In this document: positions 1 through 6,668 of the stretch, piece after piece
Position numbering within the stretch: the stretch's first letter is position 1
Layout of the letters: each line of letters opens with the position of its first letter
Source of the DNA: Caulobacter sp. CCH9-E1
GTDB taxonomy: Bacteria > Pseudomonadota > Alphaproteobacteria > Caulobacterales > Caulobacteraceae
Reading direction: 5' to 3'
DNA length: 9,826 bases
Assembly: GCF_001556515.1 (NCBI RefSeq)
Contig: NZ_LSJA01000003.1
Span: 1-9,826, forward strand
Notes under the pieces: generated by a model
Databases searched by the model: none
The model's input: the letters and a program-made list of their open reading frames with translations, nothing else
Told to the model about the DNA's origin: nothing
Position numbers and translations under genes: made by a program

Positions 1-54
1 ATCGACCCCTCATCCGTCAGCTTCGCTGACACCTTCTCCCGCAAGGGGAGAAGG
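1..54. repeat. Intergenic palindromic repeat (double hairpin) at the window edge
   Basis: Two perfect hairpins stand next to each other: GTCAGC-TTC-GCTGAC (16-30), then CCTTCTCCC-GCAAG-GGGAGAAGG (32-54). A CCCCTC-like stretch precedes them. The same plan (C-rich lead, short hairpin with a 3-nt loop, one A, then a C-run/G-run hairpin) recurs at 7891-7933, so this is probably a member of a dispersed repeat family. It may continue leftward outside the window. There is no T-tract, so a terminator role is possible but not shown. Confidence 0.6.
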
Positions 55-70
55 AAACCTCCAGACACAG

Positions 71-105
71 AAAAAGCCGGCCCGCGATGCGCGGAGCCGG
101 CTTTT
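71..105 (-). terminator. Intrinsic terminator of rpmE
   Basis: Read on the minus strand this is AAAAGCCGGC, a loop of about 15 nt that contains a short CCGCG/CGCGG inner stem, then GCCGGCTTTTT. It starts 26 nt after the rpmE stop codon. The stem is GC-rich and a run of five T follows, the classic Rho-independent form. The A-run on the other arm would also let it work for transcripts arriving on the plus strand. Confidence 0.85.
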
Positions 106-131
106 CGTCGCCCTTACGGCGAGAAGGGTTT

Positions 132-362
132 TTAGGCCTTCTTGCCGGTGAAGCCGGCGAACTTGGCGTTGAAGCGCGAGACGCGGCCGCCGCGGTCCAT
201 CAGCTGGGCGTTGCCGCCCGTCCACGCCGGATGGGTGCGCGGGTCGATGTCCAGCGCCAGGGTCGCGCCTTCCTTGCCGTAGGTCGAGCGGGTCTTGTAG
301 CTCGAACCGTCGGTCAGGGTGACGGTGATGAAGTGGTAGTCGGGGTGAATGTCTTGTTTCAT
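132..362 (-). CDS. rpmE: 50S ribosomal protein L31 (bL31), cysteine-free form
   Basis: The 76-residue product is bL31, a protein of the large ribosomal subunit near the central protuberance that bridges to the small subunit. Recognisable family blocks are the N-terminal [12 protein letters not shown], the RSTYGK block near residues 26-31, HPAWTG (44-49) and the C-terminal [11 protein letters not shown] (58-68). E. coli L31 carries four zinc-binding cysteines; this protein has no cysteine at all, so it is the zinc-independent form, with a short insertion in place of the second CxxC. The ATG at 362 gives the canonical N-terminus. The gene stands alone, divergent from the ABC exporter, with a strong terminator behind it. 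The Shine-Dalgarno is weak (GGA about 8 nt upstream). Confidence 0.95.
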   Translation of the reverse strand: MKQDIHPDYHFITVTLTDGSSYKTRSTYGKEGATLALDIDPRTHPAWTGGNAQLMDRGGRVSRFNAKFAGFTGKKA

Positions 363-450
363 GGCGGCGATCCAGACCGACTAAGCCGGCGAGTGAGAAT
401 GGGGTAAGCGCCAATCCGCGCACGCGCGGGGTGGCCCTCGAAGACGCGCG

Positions 451-479
451 GCTATAAAGAACGCGCGCGATTTTGGCAA
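451..479 (-). promoter_or_regulatory. Candidate rpmE promoter, overlapping a possible ABC-gene promoter
   Basis: On the minus strand TTGCCA (474-479) and TATAGC (451-456) are 17 nt apart, a fair match to a housekeeping sigma-factor promoter. It would start rpmE RNA near 444 and give a leader of roughly 80 nt. On the plus strand the same bases read GCTATAAA (451-458), close to the Caulobacter housekeeping -10 consensus GCTANAWC; that would give the ABC gene a leader of about 25 nt. I see no convincing -35 for the plus direction. This is motif reading only. Confidence 0.4.
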
Positions 480-489
480 GGGACAGTTG

Positions 490-2340
490 ATGACTGACGT
501 GACCGCCGGCGAGCAAAAGGCCGAAGGCCGCCCCGGCGCGGGGGCGGAATTGGTCCAGGGCATGGCCGAGGCCAAGGCCCGGCGGCCGCGCCGCAAGGAT
601 ATCCGCCCGCTGGCCCACCTGCTGCCGTTCGTGGCCGCCCACAAGGGCGACGGGCTGGCGGCGGGCTTCTTCCTGCTCTTCTCGACCGGCGCGACCTTGG
701 GCCTCACGGCGGCGTTCAAGGAGGTCATCGACCACGGATTCGCCAAGGGTCAGGGAAGCGAGATCAACAGCGCCTTCGTCGGCCTGGGCGCCGTCGCCAT
801 GGTTCTGGCGGTGGCGACGGCCCTGCGATTCTTCTTCATCACGCGGCTGGGCGAGCGGGTCGTGGCCGACGTGCGCCGGGCGCTCTATGGCCACACCCTG
901 ACGCTGGATCAGGAATATTTCCTCAAGACCCGCACCGGCGAGGTGCTGTCGCGCCTGACCACCGACGTCTCGCTGATCGAGCAGCTGGTCGGCGCCTCGG
1001 CCTCGATCGCCCTGCGCAATATCCTGAGCCTCGTGGGCGGCCTCGGCTACATGGCGGTGGTCTCGCCCAAGCTGGCGGGCTTCATCGTGCTGATGGTGCC
1101 GGTGATCCTGGCGCCGATGTTCCTGGTCGGCCGCCGGGTGCGCAAGCTGACCGTCACCGCCCAGGACCGCTTCGCCGACGCCGTCGGCTACGCCGGCGAG
1201 AGCCTGGACGCGCTGGAGACGGTGCAGGCCTTCGGCCGCGAGAAGGCCTCGTCGAGCCGCTTCGCCGAGGCGGTGGAGATGGCCTACCGGGCCTCGGTCA
1301 AGCGCATCGTTACGCGCGCCAGCATGACCGGCATGGTCATCATCCTGGCCTTCGGCGGCATCACCCTGCTGCTATGGACCGGCGCGCGTCTGGTGCTGTC
1401 GGGCGAGATGACCGGCGGCACCCTGGCCCAGTTCGCCATGCTGGCGATCATGGCCGCCGGCTCGATCGGCGCCCTGGGCGAGGTCTGGGGCGACGTCCAG
1501 AAGGCGTCCGGCGCCATGGACCGCATCTCCGAACTGCTGAACGCCCGGCCCGGCATCGCCGCCCCGGCCGTTCCCAAGCCGCTGCCGGTCCCGGCGCGCG
1601 GCGAGATCGCCTTCGAGAACGTGACCTTCGCCTATCCGGGGCGCCCGGACCTGCCGGCGCTGAACGGCTTTGACCTGTCTGTGAAGGCCGGCGAGACCGT
1701 CGCCTTGGTCGGCCCCTCCGGCGCGGGCAAGAGCACCGTCCTGCGGCTTCTGCTGCGGTTCTATGATCCTCAGGTCGGGGATATCCGCCTGGACGGCGTG
1801 AACCTGCGCGACGCCGATCCGGCCGAGGTCCGCGCCCGCATGGCCCTGGTCGCCCAGGACTCGCCGCTGTTCTCGGGCTCGGCCCTGGACAACATCCGCT
1901 TCGGCCGCGCGGACGCCTCCGACGAAGAGCTGAAGGCCGCCGCCGAGGCCGCCCAGGCCGCCGGCTTCCTGTCGGCCCTGCCGCAGGGCTTCGACACCCC
2001 GGTGGGCGAGCGCGCCAAGACCCTGTCCGGCGGCCAGCGCCAGCGCCTGGCCATCGCCCGCGCCCTCGCCCGCGAAGCGCCGATCCTGCTGCTGGATGAG
2101 GCTACTAGCGCCCTCGACGCCGAGAGCGAGCGCCTCGTTCAGCAGGCCCTGCACGCGGCCATGGCCGGCCGTACGACCCTGGTGATCGCCCACCGCCTGG
2201 CCACGGTGCTCAAGGCCGACCGGATCGTGGTCATGGAGGAGGGGCGCGTGGTCGAGCAGGGCACCCACGCCGAGCTCTTCGCCAAGGGCGGCCTCTACGC
2301 CCGCCTGGCCCGCCTGCAGTTCGGCGTCGAGGCGGCTTAG
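490..2340 (+). CDS. ABC exporter half-transporter, fused permease and ATPase (MsbA/multidrug type)
   Basis: This 616-residue protein has the layout of a type IV ABC exporter that works as a homodimer in the inner membrane and moves lipids, drugs or other hydrophobic compounds outward using ATP. A hydrophilic tail of about 45 residues comes first, then six predicted membrane helices (about 55-75, 95-117, 165-190, 195-215, 278-298 and 305-328), then the nucleotide-binding domain from about 370. That domain has Walker A GPSGAGKST (408-416), Q-loop Gln456, signature LSGGQ (512-516), Walker B ILLLDE with catalytic Glu537, and switch His568. All key residues are intact. The ATG at 490 is chosen over the TTG just before it because AAGGGA (478-483) lies 6 nt upstream. 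The substrate cannot be read from sequence; lipid A or phospholipid flipping and drug efflux are all possible. Confidence 0.9.
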   Translation: MTDVTAGEQKAEGRPGAGAELVQGMAEAKARRPRRKDIRPLAHLLPFVAAHKGDGLAAGFFLLFSTGATLGLTAAFKEVIDHGFAKGQGSEINSAFVGLGAVAMVLAVATALRFFFITRLGERVVADVRRALYGHTLTLDQEYFLKTRTGEVLSRLTTDVSLIEQLVGASASIALRNILSLVGGLGYMAVVSPKLAGFIVLMVPVILAPMFLVGRRVRKLTVTAQDRFADAVGYAGESLDALETVQAFGREKASSSRFAEAVEMAYRASVKRIVTRASMTGMVIILAFGGITLLLWTGARLVLSGEMTGGTLAQFAMLAIMAAGSIGALGEVWGDVQKASGAMDRISELLNARPGIAAPAVPKPLPVPARGEIAFENVTFAYPGRPDLPALNGFDLSVKAGETVALVGPSGAGKSTVLRLLLRFYDPQVGDIRLDGVNLRDADPAEVRARMALVAQDSPLFSGSALDNIRFGRADASDEELKAAAEAAQAAGFLSALPQGFDTPVGERAKTLSGGQRQRLAIARALAREAPILLLDEATSALDAESERLVQQALHAAMAGRTTLVIAHRLATVLKADRIVVMEEGRVVEQGTHAELFAKGGLYARLARLQFGVEAA

Positions 2341-2437
2341 GCAACTGGGTCGCGAGCCAGCTTTGGGTCGCCAAGCCCTACATCAACCAGATCCGTGGCT
2401 ATGGACAACGCCACCTGAACGATGTGACGCTGACGTC

Positions 2438-2992
2438 ATGATCCAGAAGTTGAGTTTCTTGAATCCCTTTAGGCCGCTGCCTGAGGGGCAGGGGGGTCTG
2501 GCCCTCAGGGTTTCGGCCCTTGCACTGCTGGTGGTTGGAATCGAATGCCTTTGGGGTGCGATTTCCACCTGGTTTGCGCGTGACGCGGTGCTCCAGCAGA
2601 TGCGTCAGAGCTTGGAGCTTGTCTCCCGTCCAGAGGTGGCCGCCGCTTCAAGGGACATGATGGGGCCGGGTTTGGTGCAAGGAGTTGTATACTTCAGCAT
2701 CGCGCAGGCGCTGCTTTTCTTTGTGCTCGGCGCGGTTCAATGGCGGAGGCCTAACAAATGGATTCCGTTGATCGTTTTTCTCTTATTCGCCTACTCGCTG
2801 CTTTCCGTTCCGAAGATGATCTATCTCACAGGCTTTCAGTTCGAAGGGCCTCCGTGGGGGATTATTCGAACGGCCCTCGAGTCCTTCCTCCTTGTGGTGA
2901 TCTTCTGGGCAGGTTTCCGGGGTGGGGATCGTCTCGACAAGCTTAAGAAGGCAGCTACTTCGCCAAATCCGCCGGCGTCGTCGGCTCGCTGA
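2438..2992 (+). CDS. Hypothetical four-helix membrane protein in a lower-GC segment
   Basis: I do not recognise a family. The 184-residue product has four hydrophobic stretches (about 21-45, 79-101, 108-128 and 141-160), a charged segment between helices 1 and 2 (about 48-73), and a basic, proline/serine-rich tail. It is probably an inner-membrane protein. The ATG at 2438 is chosen because the open frame upstream is not membrane-like and offers only a TTG; no good ribosome binding site is visible, so the start is uncertain. Base composition is clearly less GC-rich than both neighbours, with more T and A at third positions, which suggests foreign origin. The last 38 nt overlap the 3' end of the convergent DUF885 gene, so the tail PNPPASSAR is read from the complement of that gene. 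The gene could be an orphan cargo gene; no partner is visible. Confidence 0.6.
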   Translation: MIQKLSFLNPFRPLPEGQGGLALRVSALALLVVGIECLWGAISTWFARDAVLQQMRQSLELVSRPEVAAASRDMMGPGLVQGVVYFSIAQALLFFVLGAVQWRRPNKWIPLIVFLLFAYSLLSVPKMIYLTGFQFEGPPWGIIRTALESFLLVVIFWAGFRGGDRLDKLKKAATSPNPPASSAR

Positions 2993-4256
2993 TCACGCGC
3001 TCCATCGCCGCCCAGCGCGCGGCCTCGGTCTTGCCGACCCGATCGACGTGGGCGCGGACCAGGTCCTGGCCCAGGCTGTAGTTGATGATGTAGGCGCGGT
3101 AGGTCTCGATGAACGAGAGGCGCTTTTCCGCGCGCGCCGTCGAGGTCAGGCCATACTTCGCCAGGGCCCTTACCGCCTCGGGCTTCTTCATCTTGCCGTC
3201 CAGATAGGCCGCGGCGATGGTGATCTCGCTCTGGGCCAGGGCGGCCTTGGCGTCCATCAGAGCGCCGTAGGCGGCCGCCGTCTTGGGATCCAGGCCCGCC
3301 AGGGGGTAGAGCTTGTCGCGCTCGAAATCGGTCTTGGCTTGGCCGGGGAAGGCCAGGGCGATGCCGTAATTGGCGCTGCCCTCGGCGATCAGCGACTGCG
3401 GCGAAAACAGCGGATAGACGCTGAACTCCACCCAGCCCTTTTCCTTGGTCAGCTTCTCTTCCAGCAGGGCGTTCAGCACGTGGTGGCCCGGATAGCCCTC
3501 GTGGCAGCCCAGGTCCAAGGCGCGGCTGATATAGATCGGCAGGTCGGTGTTGATCTCGATCAGGCTGTGGGCGCCGCCCTGGTACCAGTTGTAACCGCTC
3601 CAGGGCTTCCGGGTGACGAACGACAGGTCGAAGCGCTCGCCCGCCGGCAGCTTGATGTGTTCCTCGGTCTTGGCCTTGCAGGCGGCGATGCCGGCCTTCA
3701 TCACCGGCTCCAGCCGGTCGGTCGGAATCACGTACCGGGCCTGGAAGGCGTCGACGCGGGCGGCGAGGTCGCCCTGGCCGGGGACCAGCTTGTCGATGCG
3801 CGCCAGGATCGGATCATAGGTCTTCAGCGGCTTGATCGCCGGGCGCACGCCGAACAGGCCTTGAGCCTCGTCCTGGAAGCGGAACTTGTCGCCGGCGATC
3901 ATCGCCAGCCGTGTCTGGGCGGCCTTGACCTGGCCCTTCAGGAACAGCTTGCGGCGGCGCTGGTCTGCCGTCAGGTCCTTGTCCGAGACCTTGGCGAGCA
4001 GCGCTTGCAGGCGATCGGCTTCCTTGCGCAGCACCGACACGGGACGTGGGGCCAGCTTGGCCGCGTTCAGATATTCGCGCGGGCCGTAATAGGCGTCGAC
4101 ATAGCCCGGTTCGCGCTCGCCGGCCTCCAGGGTCAGGCGCACGAAGTCGACGGCGACCTTGTCCAGCGTCTCCGAGCCCGGCGAGGCGAGGGCGGGGGCG
4201 CTCGCCCCAAGGGCGGCGACGACCGCGAGCGAGGCGACGGCGTGACGTAACTTCAT
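2955..4256 (-). CDS. Exported DUF885-family protein, predicted zinc metallopeptidase
   Basis: The 433-residue protein begins with a clear Sec signal peptide (MKLRH, a hydrophobic core, then ALA before SPGSE, cut near residue 24), so it should act in the periplasm or outside. The body matches the DUF885 family: HEGYPGHH at 252-259 is its hallmark metal-binding motif, and EGSANYG at 292-298 supplies a conserved downstream Glu292, as expected for a gluzincin-like peptidase. The family is poorly characterised biochemically; peptidase or carboxypeptidase activity is inferred. Length is somewhat short for the family, which often reaches about 600 residues. The ATG at 4256 is chosen because it opens the signal peptide and GGGGAAGAG lies just upstream. 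It follows the GlpQ-like gene by 67 nt on the same strand, so cotranscription is likely. The stop lies inside the 3' end of the convergent membrane-protein gene. Confidence 0.85.
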   Translation of the reverse strand: MKLRHAVASLAVVAALGASAPALASPGSETLDKVAVDFVRLTLEAGEREPGYVDAYYGPREYLNAAKLAPRPVSVLRKEADRLQALLAKVSDKDLTADQRRRKLFLKGQVKAAQTRLAMIAGDKFRFQDEAQGLFGVRPAIKPLKTYDPILARIDKLVPGQGDLAARVDAFQARYVIPTDRLEPVMKAGIAACKAKTEEHIKLPAGERFDLSFVTRKPWSGYNWYQGGAHSLIEINTDLPIYISRALDLGCHEGYPGHHVLNALLEEKLTKEKGWVEFSVYPLFSPQSLIAEGSANYGIALAFPGQAKTDFERDKLYPLAGLDPKTAAAYGALMDAKAALAQSEITIAAAYLDGKMKKPEAVRALAKYGLTSTARAEKRLSFIETYRAYIINYSLGQDLVRAHVDRVGKTEAARWAAMERVISEPTTPADLAK

Positions 4257-4323
4257 GGAACTCTTCCCCAAGGCGCAAGGCCGGCACGCTGCACCGGACC
4301 GCCCCTCCTGGGCAAGAGCGGGC

Positions 4324-5394
4324 TTAGCTCCGCGCGGCGACCGCCAGCGCGGGGAAGTCGCTGAACACGCCATCGACGCCGGCGGCGTACAGCGCCTTCA
4401 GCACCGCGATCGTATCGCCGTGCTGGGCCAGGAAGGCCGGGTCCTTGGGATCGCCCTTCCGCAAGCTCGCGGGCAGGAAGTAGTTCTCGGCCCGCACGGT
4501 CCAGGGGTGGACCACCAGCCCGGCGGCGTGGGCGTTCTTGACCAGATCCGTGGCCGGCAGCAGGGCGTCGGCGTTTTGCGGAACGATCATGGTCTTCTCC
4601 GGACCCAGGCCGTCGGCATAGACCGCGACCTCCTTCAGGCCCTGGGCGGTGACGAGGTCCGCGTACTTGACGTTCGGCAGGTCGGCCGGACCGCCCTCGC
4701 CAGCGACCAGGAAGACCAGGCGCGCGGGGGTCTTGGCCCGCAGACGCTTTAGCGGACCAACCTCGAAGCATTGGACGAACACCGGCGCCTTGGCGGAGTT
4801 GAGGTCCAGCGCCTTCAGCTTGGCGACCAGGCGGTCCTCGGTCGGCAGGCCGATCGAGGCGAAATAGGTCGGATGCTTCAGCTCGGGATAGACGCCGATC
4901 GTCCGGCCGGTGCGCTGGCTCCCCGCGCGGGCGATGGCGACCACTTCCTCGAAGGTCAGGATCTGGGCTTGGCCGTCGAACGCCGCGCTGACCGGACGCA
5001 GTTGCGGCAGCCGCTCGCGGGCGCGCAGGGTCTTCAGCTCCGGCAGGGTGAAGTCTTCCGTGAACCAGCCGGTGATCTGCTCGCCGTCGATCGTCTTGGT
5101 CGCCTTGCGGGCGGCGAACTCGGGGCGGCTGGCGACGTCGGTCGTGCCGCCGATCTCGTTCTCGTGGCGGGCCACCAGGTGGCCGTCCTTGGTGGGAACG
5201 AGGTCCGGCTCGATGAAGTCGGCGCCCTGCTCGATGGCGCGCTCATAGGCCAGGACCGTGTGCTCGGGCCGCTCGCCGCTGCAGCCGCGGTGGCCGATGA
5301 CGATCGGCTTGCGGTTCTGAGCGCGAGACAGGCCCGGGATGAACGTGCCGGCGAGAGCGGCGGTGGTCAGGGCGCGACGGGTCAGCAGGGTCAT
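4324..5394 (-). CDS. glpQ: Exported glycerophosphodiester phosphodiesterase, GlpQ-like
   Basis: The 356-residue enzyme should hydrolyse deacylated phospholipids (glycerophosphodiesters) to glycerol-3-phosphate and an alcohol. Length and plan fit periplasmic GlpQ. Visible GDPD residues: HRG at 35-37 (catalytic His35), Glu44, the metal pair Glu62 and Asp64, second catalytic His77, Glu171 in YPELK, Trp298 in HPWTVR, and the closing DGVFSDFP near 341-348. The N-terminus MTLLTRRALTTAALAG, followed by GLSRAQ, looks like a twin-arginine (Tat) signal cut near residue 25. The ATG at 5394 is chosen for this reason; the frame stays open further upstream only because it runs into the palindromic repeat at 5445-5549. 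The DUF885 gene follows on the same strand, suggesting a two-gene unit of exported hydrolases. The symbol rests on family resemblance, not on proof of orthology. Confidence 0.88.
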   Translation of the reverse strand: MTLLTRRALTTAALAGTFIPGLSRAQNRKPIVIGHRGCSGERPEHTVLAYERAIEQGADFIEPDLVPTKDGHLVARHENEIGGTTDVASRPEFAARKATKTIDGEQITGWFTEDFTLPELKTLRARERLPQLRPVSAAFDGQAQILTFEEVVAIARAGSQRTGRTIGVYPELKHPTYFASIGLPTEDRLVAKLKALDLNSAKAPVFVQCFEVGPLKRLRAKTPARLVFLVAGEGGPADLPNVKYADLVTAQGLKEVAVYADGLGPEKTMIVPQNADALLPATDLVKNAHAAGLVVHPWTVRAENYFLPASLRKGDPKDPAFLAQHGDTIAVLKALYAAGVDGVFSDFPALAVAARS

Positions 5395-5444
5395 GGGCCG
5401 CGATTTAGCGCGCGGATGTGACGGTTTGGCTAGACCTTGAAAAC

Positions 5445-5549
5445 TGTCATCCCGGCCAAGCGCGAAGCGCGCCGAGCCGGACCCAGGGGCGGCCGCCCTG
5501 CCGCTTGCCCTGGGTCCTGGATAGCCTCTGCGAGGCTTCCGGGATGACA
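5445..5549. repeat. Palindromic intergenic element, copy A, 105 bp
   Basis: Perfect 11-bp terminal inverted repeats TGTCATCCCGG (5445-5455) and CCGGGATGACA (5539-5549) enclose further partly complementary sequence: ACCCAGGG in the left half pairs with CCCTGGGT in the right half. A transcript of either strand could fold into one long hairpin. It starts 16 nt beyond the suhB stop and lies upstream of the glpQ-like gene. A second, inverted copy sits at 6535-6644. It contains no gene. It is probably a non-autonomous, MITE- or REP-like dispersed repeat. Confidence 0.8.
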
Positions 5550-5565
5550 CAAGAGAGTGGGCTGC

Positions 5566-6366
5566 TTAAGCCGCGCGCAGGCGCTCCAGGATCTGCGGGT
5601 GCAGGTCCTGGTTGGAGGCCAGCAGCGACTTGCCGGACACCAGGTCGAGGTCGCTCTCGTCGATCGTGGTGATCTTGCCGCCCGACTCCTGGATCATCAG
5701 GATGCCCGCCGCGACGTCCCACGGGTTGAGGTTGCGCTCCCAGTAGGCGTCGAAGCGGCCGGCGGCGACCCAGGCCAGGTCCAGGGCGGCCGAGCCGAAG
5801 CGGCGCACGCCGGCGACCTTCTGGCTGACCTGGTGCAGCTCCTTCAGGAACTGGGCGTGGCCCGGCTTGCCGGCGAACGGCACGCCCGTGGCCAGGACGC
5901 TCTCGTCCAGGTGACGGCGAGCGGCGACGCGCAGGCGCTTCTCGGCGCCCAGGAACGCGCCCTTGCCCTTCTCGACCCAGAACAGGTCGTTGCTGATCGG
6001 GTTATAGGTCACGCCGGCGACGATGCCCTCGCCCTCGCGCTGCAGGGCGATGTTGACCGCGAAGTGCGGAATGGCGTGCAGGAAGTTGGTGGTGCCGTCC
6101 AGCGGGTCGACGATCCAGGTGTGGGTCTTGTCGGTGCCCTCGACCATGCCGCGCTCTTCGCCCAGGAAGCCGTAGCCGGGGCGGGCCTTGGTCAGGATCT
6201 CGAACAGGGTCTGTTCGGCCTTGAGATCGGCGTTGGAGACGAAGTCGGCCGCGCCCTTCTTGGAGACCTGCAGTTCGGTGACTTCGCCGAAGTCGCGGGC
6301 CAGGCCCCGGGCGGCCTTCCGGGCCGCGTCGATCATGACGTTCAGGAGGGCGGAAGGCGTGGGCAC
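5566..6366 (-). CDS. suhB: Inositol-1-monophosphatase family protein (SuhB-like)
   Basis: The 266-residue protein belongs to the magnesium-dependent, lithium-sensitive inositol monophosphatase family, which removes phosphate from inositol phosphates and related sugars; SuhB of E. coli also takes part in rRNA antitermination. The metal site is complete: Glu70-Glu71 in LGEE, WIVDPLDGTTNF (84-95) with Asp87 and Asp90, and Asp217 in PWDVAAG (215-221). Length is normal for the family. The start is GTG at 6366 with GAGGA about 9 nt upstream; the next Met (residue 11) lacks a ribosome binding site and would remove part of the first helix. The gene is monocistronic-looking, flanked by two copies of a palindromic element in opposite orientation, and preceded by a foldable leader. 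Its substrate in vivo cannot be told from sequence. Confidence 0.92.
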   Translation of the reverse strand: MPTPSALLNVMIDAARKAARGLARDFGEVTELQVSKKGAADFVSNADLKAEQTLFEILTKARPGYGFLGEERGMVEGTDKTHTWIVDPLDGTTNFLHAIPHFAVNIALQREGEGIVAGVTYNPISNDLFWVEKGKGAFLGAEKRLRVAARRHLDESVLATGVPFAGKPGHAQFLKELHQVSQKVAGVRRFGSAALDLAWVAAGRFDAYWERNLNPWDVAAGILMIQESGGKITTIDESDLDLVSGKSLLASNQDLHPQILERLRAA

Positions 6367-6387
6367 GGGCGGCTATCCTCAATGAAG

Positions 6388-6435
6388 CCGTCGACGCCCG
6401 CCGGAAAGTCCGGCGGCGGAGCGGTAGGTCGACGG
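6388..6435 (-). promoter_or_regulatory. Structured 5' leader of suhB (nested inverted repeats)
   Basis: An outer 8-bp perfect inverted repeat (CCGTCGAC 6388-6395 with GTCGACGG 6428-6435) encloses a perfect hairpin CCGCCGGA-AAG-TCCGGCGG (6398-6416). It lies 22 nt upstream of the suhB GTG start. If transcribed it would make a stable stem with an inner stem, close to the ribosome binding site. No known riboswitch class is recognised and there is no T-tract, so its role is open. Confidence 0.4.
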
Positions 6436-6534
6436 TGTGAAAGAACGGGCGCGGAACCTAGTCGTCCACAGGGGGGATGGCAAGGCGGGGCGAATTGGGT
6501 GGGGTTAACGGGAAAAACGCACCAGTAAAAGCCG

Positions 6535-6644
6535 TGTCATCCCGGAAGCCTCGTAGAGCCTATCCGGGGCCCAGGGGCCGCGCGCACCGCGTTCGTCGCC
6601 CCCCCTGGGGCCCGGCTCTTCGCTTCGCTGCGGCCGGGATGACA
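6535..6644. repeat. Palindromic intergenic element, copy B, 110 bp, inverted relative to copy A
   Basis: The same 11-bp terminal repeats TGTCATCCCGG (6535-6545) and CCGGGATGACA (6634-6644) enclose a body whose reverse complement follows copy A (5445-5549): GAAGCG and GAGCCGG near one end, a central CCCAGGG/CCCTGGG pair, and GAGGCTTCCGGGATGACA at the other end. So the two copies lie in opposite orientation about 985 bp apart. Copy B starts 24 nt beyond the stop of the small secreted gene, the same placement as copy A behind suhB. Confidence 0.8.
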
Positions 6645-6668
6645 CGGTTTGGAGGACTGGGCCGTCGC

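Larger units (their letters stand above)
6367..6668. other. Intergenic region between suhB and the small secreted gene
   Basis: About 300 nt without a gene. It holds, from left to right, the structured suhB leader (6388-6435), an undistinguished stretch (6436-6534) that presumably contains the suhB promoter, although I see no convincing -35/-10 pair, and the palindromic element copy B (6535-6644). No small open frame with a good ribosome binding site was found. Confidence 0.6.

Noticed and set aside
10..894. Long minus-strand open frame of 294 codons over the start of the ABC gene and rpmE
   Set aside because: It overlaps rpmE and the ABC gene, has arginine/glycine-rich composition typical of a GC-rich shadow frame, and shows no family motif.
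2363..2437. TTG-started extension of the four-helix membrane protein
   Set aside because: No ribosome binding site, non-membrane composition, and it lies in sequence that looks like a remnant of another frame.
2922..4250. Plus-strand open frame of 442 codons opposite the DUF885 gene
   Set aside because: The minus strand has a signal peptide and a metal-binding motif; the plus frame is its antisense shadow.
4771..5421. Plus-strand open frame opposite the glpQ-like gene
   Set aside because: Antisense shadow of a gene with a complete catalytic motif set.
5395..5550. N-terminal extension of the glpQ-like frame
   Set aside because: It would be translated from the palindromic repeat and would bury the Tat-type signal peptide.
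5557..6528. Plus-strand open frame of 323 codons opposite suhB
   Set aside because: Antisense shadow; suhB has all metal ligands.
5445..6644. Composite transposon or insertion sequence around suhB
   Set aside because: There is no transposase, and the elements are about 105-110 bp palindromes of the dispersed-repeat type; suhB is a normal host gene.
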